The notes: generated by a model not told the origin, from the letters alone. A stretch of 39,210 nucleotides of DNA from an uncultured Pelagibacteraceae bacterium (GCA_902624515.1 CACNYE010000005.1:1-39210); one strand, 5' to 3'. Numbered from the stretch's first letter, positions 18,029-28,286 are shown. A program made the numbers and translations.

Positions 18029-19182
18029 TGCTAACTAAAGATATTAAGTTAAAAAGTTTCAGCAAAACCAATCCAAAAAAAATTATTAAAAAAAAATTAG
18101 AATTGATAATTAAAGAGAATAGCCAATTAATTAAATCATTAAGTAAAAATTATAAAGATAAATATAACTTTAAAAAAATTAAAAATTTTTTTGGTAATAA
18201 TAATATAAGATTAATCGGAATGGGTGGATCTGTTCTTGGCTCACAAGCAATTTATTATTTTTTAAAAGAAAAGATTAAAAAAAAATTTTTTTTTATAGAT
18301 AATTTTACACCATTAATAAAAAATAATCACAAATCAAAAGTTAATAATTTAATTATCTCTAAATCAGGTAACACTTTAGAAACACTATCTAATGTAAATG
18401 TATATGTTAAAAAAAATGATAAAAACATTATTATCACTGAAAATAAACCAAGCTATCTTATGGAGCTTGCAACTAAACTAAAATCAGAGATTGTACATCA
18501 TAATAATTTTATTGGTGGAAGATATTCTGTTTTATCGGAAGTTGGAATGCTTCCAGCAGAATTAATGGGATTGAGTCCAAAAAAATTTAGACAGTTAAAT
18601 AATTTAATTAAGAATAAGAATTTTTTAAATCAATTAATTAATAACACTACTTCAATCTTAGATTTTATGAAAAAAAAAAAATATAATTCAGTAATAATCA
18701 ATTATGATTATAAATCTGATTATTTATTTAAGTGGTATCAACAATTGGTAGCTGAAAGTCTTGGAAAAAAAGGCAAAGGTATTTTGCCAATTATATCAAC
18801 TATGCCAAAAGATAATCATAGTGTGATGCAACTTTATCTTGATGGTTCCAAAAATAATTTTTTTACTATTTTTTATTGTAAAGAAAAATTTTCTCAAAAA
18901 CTCAATAAGAACAATTTACTTGAGACTTATAAGTATTTAGGATCTCAAAATATAGATAATATTATTTTTAATCAAAAAAGTGCCACAGAGAAAGTTTTTA
19001 CATTGAAGAAAATTCCATTTAGAAGTTTCGAGATAAGAAATAGAAATGAAAAAACCTTAGGAGAATTATTTTGTTATTTTATATTGGAAACGATTTTATT
19101 AGGAAGGGCTTTAAATATAAATCCTTTTGATCAACCCTCTGTGGAATTAATAAAAGAAGAGACAAAAAAACTATTTTTTTAA
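18028..19182 (+). CDS. pgi: Glucose-6-phosphate isomerase (short form)
   Basis: 384 residues, shorter than the ~450-550 of most bacterial Pgi enzymes. SIS-fold landmarks are present: GMGGSVLGS for the phosphate loop, LIISKSGNTLETL, NFIGGRYSVLSEVGMLPAELMG, the KGILPI-STMPKDNHSVMQLYLDG segment and the C-terminal NPFDQPSVELIKE helix with the active-site Gln/Lys region. It interconverts glucose-6-phosphate and fructose-6-phosphate. Its end overlaps the convergent rsmD by 12 bases. The reduced length probably reflects trimming of surface loops. Confidence 0.92.
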   Translation: MLTKDIKLKSFSKTNPKKIIKKKLELIIKENSQLIKSLSKNYKDKYNFKKIKNFFGNNNIRLIGMGGSVLGSQAIYYFLKEKIKKKFFFIDNFTPLIKNNHKSKVNNLIISKSGNTLETLSNVNVYVKKNDKNIIITENKPSYLMELATKLKSEIVHHNNFIGGRYSVLSEVGMLPAELMGLSPKKFRQLNNLIKNKNFLNQLINNTTSILDFMKKKKYNSVIINYDYKSDYLFKWYQQLVAESLGKKGKGILPIISTMPKDNHSVMQLYLDGSKNNFFTIFYCKEKFSQKLNKNNLLETYKYLGSQNIDNIIFNQKSATEKVFTLKKIPFRSFEIRNRNEKTLGELFCYFILETILLGRALNINPFDQPSVELIKEETKKLFF

Positions 19183-19740
19183 AAAATTCATAAAAAAAAT
19201 TTTAGAATTTCCATAATTTTTCTGTTCCAAAATGTTTACAAAATTTGGAAAAATATCTTTTTCATTTGTATGTCTATGCATAATAATCACACTATTTATT
19301 TTAAGAATATTTGACTGATTTATTTTATCTAAAAGTAAGGTAATTTTTTTTTCTTTAAAGGGAGGATCTAAAAAAATTAAATCAAATTTTTGATTAAGTT
19401 TATTAGGATCTATTTTATTCAAAATATCTTCATTAATAATTTTACATTTTTGATTTAATTCTAGATTATCAATATTTTTTTTTAATATTTCTATTACAGA
19501 TAAATAATTTTCTACAAATAAAACAAAGTTTGCACCTCTTGAAATGGCCTCAAGTCCAAAAGATCCGACACCACAAAATAAATCTAAAATATAAGAATCT
19601 TTTAAATTAATCGATAATTTATTTGAGTGAATAAGTATATTAAATATAGATTCTCTGACCATATCTTTTAATGGTCTTGTTTTTTTATCTTTTGGTTCTA
19701 AAATTTTTTTTCCTTTAAGTTGACCCCCGATAATTCTCAT
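19171..19740 (-). CDS. rsmD: 16S rRNA (guanine966-N2)-methyltransferase RsmD
   Basis: 189 residues. Begins MRIIGGQLKGKKI, the conserved RsmD start, then RPLKDMVRESIFNIL, the SAM-binding loop DLFCGVGSFG (53-62) and the amino-methyltransferase motif DPPF (125-128). It methylates G966 of 16S rRNA during 30S assembly. The start is coupled to the purD stop as TAATG. Confidence 0.95.
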   Translation of the reverse strand: MRIIGGQLKGKKILEPKDKKTRPLKDMVRESIFNILIHSNKLSINLKDSYILDLFCGVGSFGLEAISRGANFVLFVENYLSVIEILKKNIDNLELNQKCKIINEDILNKIDPNKLNQKFDLIFLDPPFKEKKITLLLDKINQSNILKINSVIIMHRHTNEKDIFPNFVNILEQKNYGNSKIFFMNFLKK

Positions 19741-21002
19741 TAATCAATTACTTTATATCCAATATCTTTACGATAAAAACCTTTATCCCAATTAAGAATA
19801 TTTATGTTATCAATTGCTCTTTTTCTAGCCTCATTAAAATTATCCGCAATACAAACAAAGTTCAAAACTCTACCGCCTATAGACATGATTTTATCTAACT
19901 CTTTGATTGTACCAGCATGAAAACATAAATTTTCTTGATCTTGTTTAATTTTTTCTAAATTCTTGATTAAAATATTTTTTTTGTATTCATCTGGGTATCC
20001 TTTAGAACATAAAACAATGCTTAAGCTTTTTTTATTGTTCCATGATATTTTCGTTTCTTTTAAACTTCCATCACAACATGTTAAAAAAATATCTAATAAA
20101 TCACTCTCTAGTTTTGGAAGTATTGTTTGACATTCAGGATCACCCATTCTTACGTTATACTCAATTAAATATGGTTCGTTATTTTTAATCATTAGACCTG
20201 CATATAAAAAACCTTTATAAGTTATTTCTAAGTTCTTAAGTCCAAAGAGAGTCGGTTTTATAATTTTTTCAATAATTTTTTTTTCTAATTTTTCATTAAT
20301 TAATCTTGATGGAGAATAAGCACCCATACCGCCTGTATTTTTACCCTTATCCCCCTCATAGACTCTTTTGTGGTCTTGAGCTGTTTCAAAGTTTTCTATG
20401 TGATTACCATCTGTGATTATGAAAAAACTCATTTCTTCACCATCTAAAAATTCTTCAATTAAAACATTCTTTGCGTCACCAAACTTTCCATTGAAAATTT
20501 CATTAATTGCCTTGAAAGCTTCATCTTTATTTCTATTTATATAAACTCCTTTACCAGAAGCTAGACCATCAGCTTTAATTACTATTGGGTAATTTGATTT
20601 TTCTAAATAATTTTTGGACTCTTTTATATTTTGAAATATCCCAAATTTGGCAGTTGGAATTTTATATTTTTCGCAGATTTTCTTTGTAAAAATTTTAGAA
20701 CCTTCTAATTGCGATGCAGCTTTATTGGGTCCAAATACTTTTATGTTTGTATTTTGAAAAAAATCTACAATTCCGTCTACTAAAGGTTTTTCAGGACCGA
20801 TTATAAGAAGTTCAATATTATTTTTTTTTACTATTTCTTCTATTTTTTTAAAATCATTAATATTAACTTTAATATTTTTCGCAATATTTTCGGTACCTGC
20901 GTTTCCAGGTATACAAAAAATTTTACCAATTTTTTTTGATTTACTTAAAGAAAAAGTAATTGCATGTTCTCTTCCACCACTTCCTATTATTCCAACATTC
21001 AT
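19740..21002 (-). CDS. purD: Phosphoribosylamine-glycine ligase
   Basis: 420 residues, full length. Starts MNVGIIGSGGREHAI, followed by IGPEKPLVDGI, the ATP-grasp domain (VIKADGLASGKGV, GEEMSFFIITDG) and the C-terminal RMGDPECQTILP and IGGRVLNFVC segments. It makes glycinamide ribonucleotide in purine synthesis. It is divergent from the DUF2093 gene with a 21-base gap. Confidence 0.98.
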   Translation of the reverse strand: MNVGIIGSGGREHAITFSLSKSKKIGKIFCIPGNAGTENIAKNIKVNINDFKKIEEIVKKNNIELLIIGPEKPLVDGIVDFFQNTNIKVFGPNKAASQLEGSKIFTKKICEKYKIPTAKFGIFQNIKESKNYLEKSNYPIVIKADGLASGKGVYINRNKDEAFKAINEIFNGKFGDAKNVLIEEFLDGEEMSFFIITDGNHIENFETAQDHKRVYEGDKGKNTGGMGAYSPSRLINEKLEKKIIEKIIKPTLFGLKNLEITYKGFLYAGLMIKNNEPYLIEYNVRMGDPECQTILPKLESDLLDIFLTCCDGSLKETKISWNNKKSLSIVLCSKGYPDEYKKNILIKNLEKIKQDQENLCFHAGTIKELDKIMSIGGRVLNFVCIADNFNEARKRAIDNINILNWDKGFYRKDIGYKVID

Positions 21003-21023
21003 GTATAAATATATAAACTAAAA

Positions 21024-21212
21024 ATGCTTAAAAAATTAGCTAAATTAAAATATTTACCAAATAATTTTGAAATTATAGAACATGGAGATCATGTTATTTG
21101 TGCAATATCTAAAAAGCCAATTAAACTAGGTCAATTACAATATTGGAATGTTGATTTACAAGAACCATATTACTCTTACATAGAAGCTGCTAAAAAAAGA
21201 GATAGTGAGTAA
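21024..21212 (+). CDS. DUF2093 domain protein
   Basis: 62 residues. The pattern D-H-V-x-CAISKKPIKLGQLQYWNVDLQEPY matches the small alphaproteobacterial DUF2093 family, where a strand-rich core with V-x-C-A-x-(T/S)-x-x-P-I-x-L-x-x-L-x-Y-W-(S/N)-V precedes a helix. Function is unknown. It sits in the purD / lpxL-like junction and ends one base before the convergent acyltransferase. Confidence 0.75.
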   Translation: MLKKLAKLKYLPNNFEIIEHGDHVICAISKKPIKLGQLQYWNVDLQEPYYSYIEAAKKRDSE

Positions 21213-21213
21213 A

Positions 21214-22086
21214 TTATTTCCATCTATCATGAGACCATATCCATTTAGATGGATTATTAGTAATTATTTTCTCTAACCAAAGATTTAAACTATGTGTGAT
21301 ATTTTCTATACTATCATTATCATTAAATGTAATAGGAGTAAAAACAGTTAATTTAAATTTTGAGTTTTGTTTTCTTTCAATATTTATTGGTACAACCTTA
21401 CAATTAAATTTTTTTACAAATTGTGCGGGAATTGTTGTTGTATAAGCATCTTTATTAAAAAATTTTGATTTTATTCCCTCACTTACTCTTTGATCAATCA
21501 TAAGAGCAATTGAAGACCCATTATTAAATAGTCGTAATAAATCTCTAAGACTTGATCTTCCTTTTTTAATTTGATTTTTGCAAATATATTTAGTTCGTAA
21601 ACTTTCCATTATTTTATTCATAAAGAAATTATTTAAAGGACGATAAATAGCAGAAAGTTTAATTCCTGATTTTTCAATAGTCATAGCCATTAATTCAAAA
21701 TTATCAAAATGTCCTGAAACAAATATAACGTTTTCACCTTTTGATTTGATTTCATCAAAAATATGTTGACCAACAACTTCAATGTTTTTATTGAGATCGT
21801 CGTATCTAAATTTTTTTAAAAAAAGATATTCAACAAATATTTCTCCATAATAGTTCCACATTTTATTTGTAAAATTTTTTATCTCAATTTCTGTAATTTT
21901 TGGAAAGGCAATTTTTAAATTTTTAGATACAACTTTCTTTGATCTGAAAATTGAACCAAAAATATTAAATATTTTTCTAGAAATAAACGTTGATATTTTT
22001 AAACCAAGAATTTTAAAAATAAAAAAAAATATAATAATTATAATAAATTCAAAGAGATACTTAAAAAACTTAATGTATTTTTTCAT
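21214..22086 (-). CDS. LpxL/HtrB-family lipid A acyltransferase
   Basis: 290 residues. One N-terminal hydrophobic segment (~13-28) anchors it in the inner membrane. The acyltransferase motif H-x4-(D/E) appears as HFDNFE (His126, Glu131), followed by the IYRPLNN substrate-binding region and MIDQR. It ends with a tryptophan-rich WIWSHDRWK tail typical of the family. It adds a secondary acyl chain to Kdo-lipid A. It overlaps lpxK by 17 bases and closes the envelope run. The acyl chain and position (LpxL or LpxM type) cannot be told. Confidence 0.9.
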   Translation of the reverse strand: MKKYIKFFKYLFEFIIIIIFFFIFKILGLKISTFISRKIFNIFGSIFRSKKVVSKNLKIAFPKITEIEIKNFTNKMWNYYGEIFVEYLFLKKFRYDDLNKNIEVVGQHIFDEIKSKGENVIFVSGHFDNFELMAMTIEKSGIKLSAIYRPLNNFFMNKIMESLRTKYICKNQIKKGRSSLRDLLRLFNNGSSIALMIDQRVSEGIKSKFFNKDAYTTTIPAQFVKKFNCKVVPINIERKQNSKFKLTVFTPITFNDNDSIENITHSLNLWLEKIITNNPSKWIWSHDRWK

Positions 22087-23020
22087 TTACTAGACTCATT
22101 AATTGTTTTTTTAATTTTTCCTTTTCTTCTATTTCCAAATATATTTTAGTAAATTTTATATTAATTTGATCTTGTTTATTTAATCTTAGAAAATCTTTTT
22201 CTGTGGTCAAAATTTTTGCATTATTATCTAAAGCAATCTTATTTATGTAATCTATATCTTTTTTTTTATAATTGTAGTGATCAGGGTATTCAATATTATC
22301 AATCACCTTAAATTTATTCTTTAACAACATATCAACAAAGGTACTATGATTACCAATACCTGAAAACACCAAGTATTTTTCGTCTAAATTAAATTCATTT
22401 AAATTTTGTAGCTTATAAGAACATCCATAAAAATTTAGATTAGAAGACAGAGTATTAAGTTTTTCCTTTAAATCAGTTTCCATTTCGTCATTTCCACTCA
22501 AAAATATATTCTTATATTTTTTAATATTACTTAAATTTTCTCTAAGTGGCCCAGCAGGTATTATTCTATTATTGCCAACAAAGTTTTTTTTATTAAAACA
22601 GACAAAACTGATGTCATAATCTATTTTATTATCCTGTAGACCATCATCAAAAATCGCGATTTGAAATTTTTCTAAAATCGCTTGTTTCAAAGCTTTTTCT
22701 CTAAAATTATTTATAAATGTTTTACCCTGATTTTCTAGTATTCTTTGTTCATCCTTTTGATTTGAATAATTTTTTTTAATAAAACATGTTTTTATATTTT
22801 CTTTGTCAAAAATTTTTTTTAGCTCTATTGCAATCGAGGTTTTTCCAGTACCTCCTAAATAAATATTTCCAACACAAATTGTTTTGATATTTTCAAATTT
22901 AATTTTTTTGGTTTTTATATGATTTGCAAGAAAATTAATTAATAGTGATAATGGATATAAAATATTTGAAATTAGGTTTGGTTTTTTATAATCCCAAAAT
23001 TTAGGTTTTTTTAATTTCAT
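22070..23020 (-). CDS. lpxK: Tetraacyldisaccharide 4'-kinase LpxK
   Basis: 316 residues. It begins KPKFWDYKKPN followed by a hydrophobic stretch, then the P-loop in VGNIYLGGTGKTS (GGTGKTS 56-62). IFDDGLQD, the RIIPAGPLRE segment and FSGIGNHSTF are further family landmarks. It phosphorylates the 4' position of the lipid A disaccharide at the inner membrane. It overlaps waaA by 20 bases. Confidence 0.95.
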   Translation of the reverse strand: MKLKKPKFWDYKKPNLISNILYPLSLLINFLANHIKTKKIKFENIKTICVGNIYLGGTGKTSIAIELKKIFDKENIKTCFIKKNYSNQKDEQRILENQGKTFINNFREKALKQAILEKFQIAIFDDGLQDNKIDYDISFVCFNKKNFVGNNRIIPAGPLRENLSNIKKYKNIFLSGNDEMETDLKEKLNTLSSNLNFYGCSYKLQNLNEFNLDEKYLVFSGIGNHSTFVDMLLKNKFKVIDNIEYPDHYNYKKKDIDYINKIALDNNAKILTTEKDFLRLNKQDQINIKFTKIYLEIEEKEKLKKQLMSLVNEKIH

Positions 23021-24257
23021 TAATAAATCTTTTATTTATTTCATTCACACTCTTTTTTAGAATTGAATCTCCTAATTTCTTTATACTTATACCATTACTT
23101 TTTTTAATAACTAAAAGTTTAGATGAAACATTAGTTAATTGATGTAAATTTTTAATTTGGTATGAAATTTTTTTTTTATTAAATAGTTTATAGATATCAT
23201 TAAAATTATGGACATTTGGTCCATGTAATATTTTTAAACCAAATTTAGCAGGCTCGATTGGATTTTGACCCCCATGCTTGATTAGTGAACCACCAATGAA
23301 TGCAATTTTTGAAATATTAAAAAATTTTTTTGTTTCTCCATAAGTATTTACAAGATAGATATCTGTATTTTTTTCTATATTTTTATTAGAAGTTCTTATG
23401 ATAGTTTTTAATCCCAATAATTTTAAATCATTATATATTTCATTTATTCTATTTACGTGCCTTGGAATAATAATAGTTAATAAGTTTTTATATTTTTTCT
23501 TCAATTTTAGATGTGATTTTGCGATAAGTTCTTCTTCCCCTTTATGAGTACTAGATGCGCAAAAAATTAATCTTTTTTTAATTTTTAATAAAAAAGAATT
23601 TGAAAAATTAGAATCTTTTTTTATTTTTGCTTCACAGAATTTAATATTTCCAATTTTAATTATTTTTTGTACATTTAGTTTTTTTAAAAATTTTTCAGTT
23701 TCTATATTTGCAGGATAAGCGACCTCTATATTCTTAAAAATATTTTTAGATAATTGATTAAAGAAATTCCATCTTCTAAATGATTTTGGTGTAATTCTTG
23801 CATTTAATAAAAATAGTGGAATTGAATTTTTTTTTAACTCTCTAAACATGCAAGGCCAAATTTCAGAGTCAATAAAAATTGAAATTTTTGGTTTCCAATA
23901 ATCAATAAACTTAGATGTAAAATAGAATTGATCTATAGGAAAAAATTGATGAACTGTTTTTTTAAATTTAAAGTTTTTAAATATTCTAGAAGAGCTTAAT
24001 GTGGAAGTTGTAATTAATATTGCATCAATTTTTTTATTTTTTTCTAATTCATATATTAATGGAACAACACTCATAAATTCACCTACACTTGCAGCATGAA
24101 TCCAAACAAGATTCCCTTTCGATCTTTTTTTTGTAAAAAAGCAAAACTTTTCTATAAATCTAAACTTGTGTTCTTTACCCTTAAATAATCTTATTAGAAT
24201 TATTATAGGAGATAGCAGAACAACTAGAGAAATAAAAATTTGATAAATAAAAAACAT
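23001..24257 (-). CDS. waaA: 3-deoxy-D-manno-octulosonic acid transferase WaaA (KdtA)
   Basis: 418 residues. The N-terminal membrane helix is followed by VWIHAASVGE (51-60), where the Glu is the family catalytic base. DSEIWP, LLNARIT, a CASSTHKGEEE segment and GGSLIKHGGQNPIEPA complete the GT-B-type glycosyltransferase. It adds Kdo to lipid IVA. The start shares a base with the msbA stop (TAATG). Confidence 0.95.
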   Translation of the reverse strand: MFFIYQIFISLVVLLSPIIILIRLFKGKEHKFRFIEKFCFFTKKRSKGNLVWIHAASVGEFMSVVPLIYELEKNKKIDAILITTSTLSSSRIFKNFKFKKTVHQFFPIDQFYFTSKFIDYWKPKISIFIDSEIWPCMFRELKKNSIPLFLLNARITPKSFRRWNFFNQLSKNIFKNIEVAYPANIETEKFLKKLNVQKIIKIGNIKFCEAKIKKDSNFSNSFLLKIKKRLIFCASSTHKGEEELIAKSHLKLKKKYKNLLTIIIPRHVNRINEIYNDLKLLGLKTIIRTSNKNIEKNTDIYLVNTYGETKKFFNISKIAFIGGSLIKHGGQNPIEPAKFGLKILHGPNVHNFNDIYKLFNKKKISYQIKNLHQLTNVSSKLLVIKKSNGISIKKLGDSILKKSVNEINKRFINEIKKT

Positions 24258-25996
24258 TATCCTTTTCTAATTTGTTTTTCATAGAAACTTTTATATTGAT
24301 TTGAAATTTTTAAAAGCTCTTCATGATTTCCCGAAGCTAAAATTTTTCCTTTTTCGACTACAAATATTTTTTCTGAGTTTAGAATTGTTGACAATCTGTG
24401 AGCTATTACAATTGTTGTTTTATTTTTAGTTAAAATGCTTATCGCATTTTGAATTTTTTCTTCAGTCTCAGAATCTAATGATGAGGTAGCTTCATCAAGC
24501 AAGATAATTGGACTTTTTTTTAGCATTGCTCTTGCTATTGAAATTCTTTGTTTTTCGCCACCAGATAGGCGAATACCATTTTCACCAATTAAAGTGTCAT
24601 ATTTATTTGGTAAATCTTTTATAAATTCCTCACAATAAGATAATTTTGCTGCTTCTTTAATTTCAGCATCAGTTGCGTCCATTTTTGCATAAGCAATATT
24701 ATTTCTTATGGTATCATCAAATAAAGTTGTATCTTGGCTAACTAAAGATATATGACGTCTCAAGGAACTTAATTTTGAGTTGTAAATAGACTGATGATCA
24801 ATTTTAATATCTCCTGATTTAATATTATAAAATCTTGGAATTAAATTTAAAATTGTAGATTTTCCTGAACCACTATGTCCAACTAATGCAGACATTTTTC
24901 CACCTTTAATATCTAAATTAACCTTTTCCAAGACAACATCATTTTGCTCAACATATTTGAATGAAACATTTTCAAATTTAATATCAGCATTATTAATTTT
25001 TAGATCTGTTGAATTTTGATTATCTTTAACCTCGTTTTCATTATCTATAATAGGTAGAATTCTTCTAGCAGCAGATAAACCCTGATTTACAGCCATGTTA
25101 ATTGTAGCTAGAGATCTTACTGGTTGATATGCAAGCATCATAGCAGCAAGAAAAGAAAAAAAATTATTAATGTCAATTTCGTCATTAATGATCAATTTTC
25201 CAGAATAAAAGATAAGTATTGCTATCATTACTCCAGTAAAAGTTTCCATAATAGGAGAAACCCTTACATACACAGTTCTTATTTTAGCATTTTTATCTTT
25301 TAAGATTTCTAGATGTTTATCGGAACGTTGAATTTCATAATCTTCTTTTTGAAAAATTTTTATCAATTTATGATTTTTAAATAATTCAATTAGATAGGAA
25401 TTTAAAAAACCTGACCTCTCTTGCGCTTCAGTTGCAACCTTACTTATTCTTTTACCTAAAGTTTTTGCAGCTATACTTGCTAATGGTATCATCACAATTG
25501 AGATTAATGACAATTTCCAATTTTGATAAAACATTACAATTAAAAGTCCAATTAATGTAAGACTGTCTTTAAAGAGAGCCAGGATAGCATCACTTAACAT
25601 GTTGGTTATATGAGTTACATCAAATGTGAGATTAGAAATAAATTTACCTGAATGTTTGCCATCTATTAATTTAGTATCGGCATTTATCAGAGATGAAACC
25701 ATATCAAATTGAAGTATTTTTTTAATTTCCTCACCAACTTTTATCATCGTTGATTTTGCCAAATATAAAGAAATCCCTTTAGTAGCAAAAGTAATGATAA
25801 TGAAAGTTGGGATTAAAAAAATTAAATTTTCATCTTTATCTATGAATATTTTCTTAATAGCCGGATCTAACAACCAAGCAATAGCAGAAGTACTTCCTGC
25901 AACCATTATTGAAAAAAAAGCAGCAAATAAAATTTTTTTTAAAAATTTCTTAGAATAATCTTCATATAATCTTTTAATTATTTTAGATGATTTCAT
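24257..25996 (-). CDS. msbA: Lipid A export ABC transporter MsbA-like
   Basis: 579 residues: an N-terminal six-helix transmembrane domain (~1-310) fused to an ATP-binding domain. Walker A is GHSGSGKST (373-381), signature LSGGEKQR (477-484), Walker B IILLDEAT, and the H-loop VIAHRLST. Half-transporters of this kind dimerise and flip lipid A-core across the inner membrane; its position beside waaA and lpxK supports that role over a drug exporter. It overlaps ubiA as ATGA. Confidence 0.92.
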   Translation of the reverse strand: MKSSKIIKRLYEDYSKKFLKKILFAAFFSIMVAGSTSAIAWLLDPAIKKIFIDKDENLIFLIPTFIIITFATKGISLYLAKSTMIKVGEEIKKILQFDMVSSLINADTKLIDGKHSGKFISNLTFDVTHITNMLSDAILALFKDSLTLIGLLIVMFYQNWKLSLISIVMIPLASIAAKTLGKRISKVATEAQERSGFLNSYLIELFKNHKLIKIFQKEDYEIQRSDKHLEILKDKNAKIRTVYVRVSPIMETFTGVMIAILIFYSGKLIINDEIDINNFFSFLAAMMLAYQPVRSLATINMAVNQGLSAARRILPIIDNENEVKDNQNSTDLKINNADIKFENVSFKYVEQNDVVLEKVNLDIKGGKMSALVGHSGSGKSTILNLIPRFYNIKSGDIKIDHQSIYNSKLSSLRRHISLVSQDTTLFDDTIRNNIAYAKMDATDAEIKEAAKLSYCEEFIKDLPNKYDTLIGENGIRLSGGEKQRISIARAMLKKSPIILLDEATSSLDSETEEKIQNAISILTKNKTTIVIAHRLSTILNSEKIFVVEKGKILASGNHEELLKISNQYKSFYEKQIRKG

Positions 25997-26862
25997 ATGT
26001 TCATTTTGCCTAAGATAATCGAGAACAAAACAATTAAACCAAATAAATTGTTACTCTTAAAAATTTTTAAACATTGACTTGTATTTGATAAGTTAAAATT
26101 TTTGATTTGATAAAAAAAAAGGTGAATAATCATTAAAATAGATCCTAAATAAAAAAGATTATTTATATTCATAAGTTGCCCTAAAATTAAATAAAAAATT
26201 ATTGTAATTGAGTAGCATATAATCAAAAATTTTTTTGGGTTATCTTTAAATTTAATTGATGTAGATTTAACTCCTATAATTTCATCATCAGTAATATCTT
26301 GATATCCATATATAGTGTCGTAACCAAGTGTCCAAAATATGGCTCCAAAATATAATATAATGGGTATCAAATTTATTGAGTTCTCAATTGAAGTCCATCC
26401 AAGTATTAGCCCGTAGTTAAACGTAATTCCTAAATAAAGTTGAGGCCAATAAGTAAATCTTTTCATTAAGGGGTAAGTAAAAGCCAAAGGCATTGAACAA
26501 AAAGCTAATACAATTGTTAAATAATTAAAATTTATTAAAACTAATAAAGCACAAAAGCATAATATCATTGCGTATATCAATCCAAGTCTAACTGATATCT
26601 TTCCTGAAGCTATTGGTCTATTTTTAGTTCTTGAGACTTTCTTATCAAACTCTCTATCCACAATATCATTTATAATGCAGCCTGCTGACCTCATTAAAAC
26701 AGAACCTAAAAAGAAAAGCAGCAGATAAAAAATATATAATTTTAAATCATTAGAAAAATCATAAGCTAATGTTAATCCCCAAGAGCAAGGCCAAAATAAT
26801 AACATATATCCTATGGGCCTTTTAAGCCTAGTAAGATCTAAAAATAATTTAAATTGGTTCAT
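25993..26862 (-). CDS. ubiA: 4-hydroxybenzoate polyprenyltransferase UbiA
   Basis: 289 residues with about eight hydrophobic helices. The two Asp-rich prenyl-diphosphate sites are present: N-D-x-x-D-x-x-x-D as NDIVDREFD (65-73) followed by RPIASG, and YDTIYGYQDITDDE in the second half. It attaches the polyprenyl chain to 4-hydroxybenzoate in ubiquinone synthesis. It is first in the reverse-strand envelope run and is divergent from the DUF2721 gene. Confidence 0.95.
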   Translation of the reverse strand: MNQFKLFLDLTRLKRPIGYMLLFWPCSWGLTLAYDFSNDLKLYIFYLLLFFLGSVLMRSAGCIINDIVDREFDKKVSRTKNRPIASGKISVRLGLIYAMILCFCALLVLINFNYLTIVLAFCSMPLAFTYPLMKRFTYWPQLYLGITFNYGLILGWTSIENSINLIPIILYFGAIFWTLGYDTIYGYQDITDDEIIGVKSTSIKFKDNPKKFLIICYSITIIFYLILGQLMNINNLFYLGSILMIIHLFFYQIKNFNLSNTSQCLKIFKSNNLFGLIVLFSIILGKMNI

Positions 26863-26913
26863 AAAATTTACTTGTAAATAACAAAGCCAAGATTGATAAT
26901 CAAACTGATTCGT

Positions 26914-27318
26914 ATGAATATAGATTACACAGTCACTGCTTTAATGTTTCCCGCTATTCCATTAATAATGGGTGTGTACAGTAATAGATTTCATTCTTTA
27001 AGTGCGTTGATTAGAGAACTACATGATGAGCATGTTTATGAAAAGCACGTACCTCCAGAATGGAAAAAACAATTTATTAATTTAAGTGGAAGAATAACAT
27101 TGCTTAGATGGTCTATAATGTTTGGCGCATTTGGTTTTTTATTTAATATGCTCACCGTCTTGGGTCTTTATTTGAACGAGGTTTTTATAGCAAGATTAAT
27201 TTTTGGATCGTGTTGTTTATCAATGATGATTTCGATAATTTTCTTTATAAGAGAAATTCATGTTTCGACAAATGCTTTGAGATTACATATGTCAGATATG
27301 GATGTTAAAGTTGATTAA
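26914..27318 (+). CDS. DUF2721 membrane protein
   Basis: 134 residues from ATG 26914 (MNIDYT); a TTG seven codons upstream is less likely. The N-terminal helix (ALMFPAIPLIMGVYSNRF), the L-x-x-LIRELHDEH segment, two further hydrophobic helices and the terminal REIHVSTNALRLHMSDM are the DUF2721 pattern. Function is unknown. The stop codon shares TTAA with the stop of the convergent quinone oxidoreductase. Confidence 0.8.
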   Translation: MNIDYTVTALMFPAIPLIMGVYSNRFHSLSALIRELHDEHVYEKHVPPEWKKQFINLSGRITLLRWSIMFGAFGFLFNMLTVLGLYLNEVFIARLIFGSCCLSMMISIIFFIREIHVSTNALRLHMSDMDVKVD

Positions 27319-28286
27319 GGAATTATTACAGCAGGTCCTAAAATTTTTCTTCCTTCTAAATCTTGATGAGCTTTGACAATTTCACTTAAGGGATATTTTT
27401 TAAAAATATCTAATTTAAATTTTTTGGTAATAAACATTTCAAATACTTTTTTCGCAGCCTCATCTAGTTCTTCCCTAGTCGAAGTGTAATGAGCAATACT
27501 TGGTCTCGTTAAATACAAACCTTTAGGTGCTAAAGACTTTGTCACATTACATGGATCTAAAGGACCTGATGCATTTCCAAAAGAGACCATCATCCCTCTA
27601 ACTTTTAAACATTCAATAGAACCATCAAATGTTTTTTTACCTACACCATCATAAACAACTGGTACACCAACACCATTAGTTATTTCCTTAACTTTCTCTG
27701 CAAAATTTTCTTTTGAATAGTTTATTACATGATCACAACCATTAGCTTGTGCTATTTTAATTTTTTCATCAGATCCAACAGTTCCAATTACAGTACAGCC
27801 TAAACTTTTAGCCCACTGACAAAATATTTGTCCAACCCCTCCTGCAGCAGCATGAAATAAAATAGTTTCTCCTGATTTAACTGGATAAGTTTTGTGAAGA
27901 AGATAAAAAACTGTAAAACCCTTTGTCATTAAAGTTACAACATTTTCCAACACTATTTCATTGGGAACTTTAACTAATTTTTTAGTTGGAAAAATTCTGT
28001 GTGTTGAATATGAACCAATAGGCATAGATGCATAGGCTACCTTATCCCCAATTTCAAAATCTTTTACATTTGGACCAATTTTTTCAATTATTCCAGCTCC
28101 TTCAATTCCAATTCCAGATGGCAATTCAACAGGGTATAATCCTGATCTGTGGTAAGTGTCTATATAATTTAAACCGATGGCTTTATTCTTAATTAAAACT
28201 TCACCGGAGTTTGGATCATCTAATTTAATATCTTTTAGCTCCAAAACTTCTGGACCACCATTTTTTGATATTTTTACTGCTTTCAT
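27315..28286 (-). CDS. NADPH:quinone oxidoreductase (QOR, zinc-free MDR family)
   Basis: 323 residues of the medium-chain dehydrogenase/reductase fold. Visible are GLNYIDTYHRSGLYPVELP, G-I-E-G-A-G, the nucleotide-binding loop AAAGGVGQIFCQWAK and VVYDGVGKKTF. The catalytic-zinc ligands of alcohol dehydrogenases are absent, pointing to the QOR branch that reduces quinones or related enones with NADPH. It overlaps the upstream pirin gene (ATGA), suggesting coupled expression. Confidence 0.92.
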   Translation of the reverse strand: MKAVKISKNGGPEVLELKDIKLDDPNSGEVLIKNKAIGLNYIDTYHRSGLYPVELPSGIGIEGAGIIEKIGPNVKDFEIGDKVAYASMPIGSYSTHRIFPTKKLVKVPNEIVLENVVTLMTKGFTVFYLLHKTYPVKSGETILFHAAAGGVGQIFCQWAKSLGCTVIGTVGSDEKIKIAQANGCDHVINYSKENFAEKVKEITNGVGVPVVYDGVGKKTFDGSIECLKVRGMMVSFGNASGPLDPCNVTKSLAPKGLYLTRPSIAHYTSTREELDEAAKKVFEMFITKKFKLDIFKKYPLSEIVKAHQDLEGRKILGPAVIIP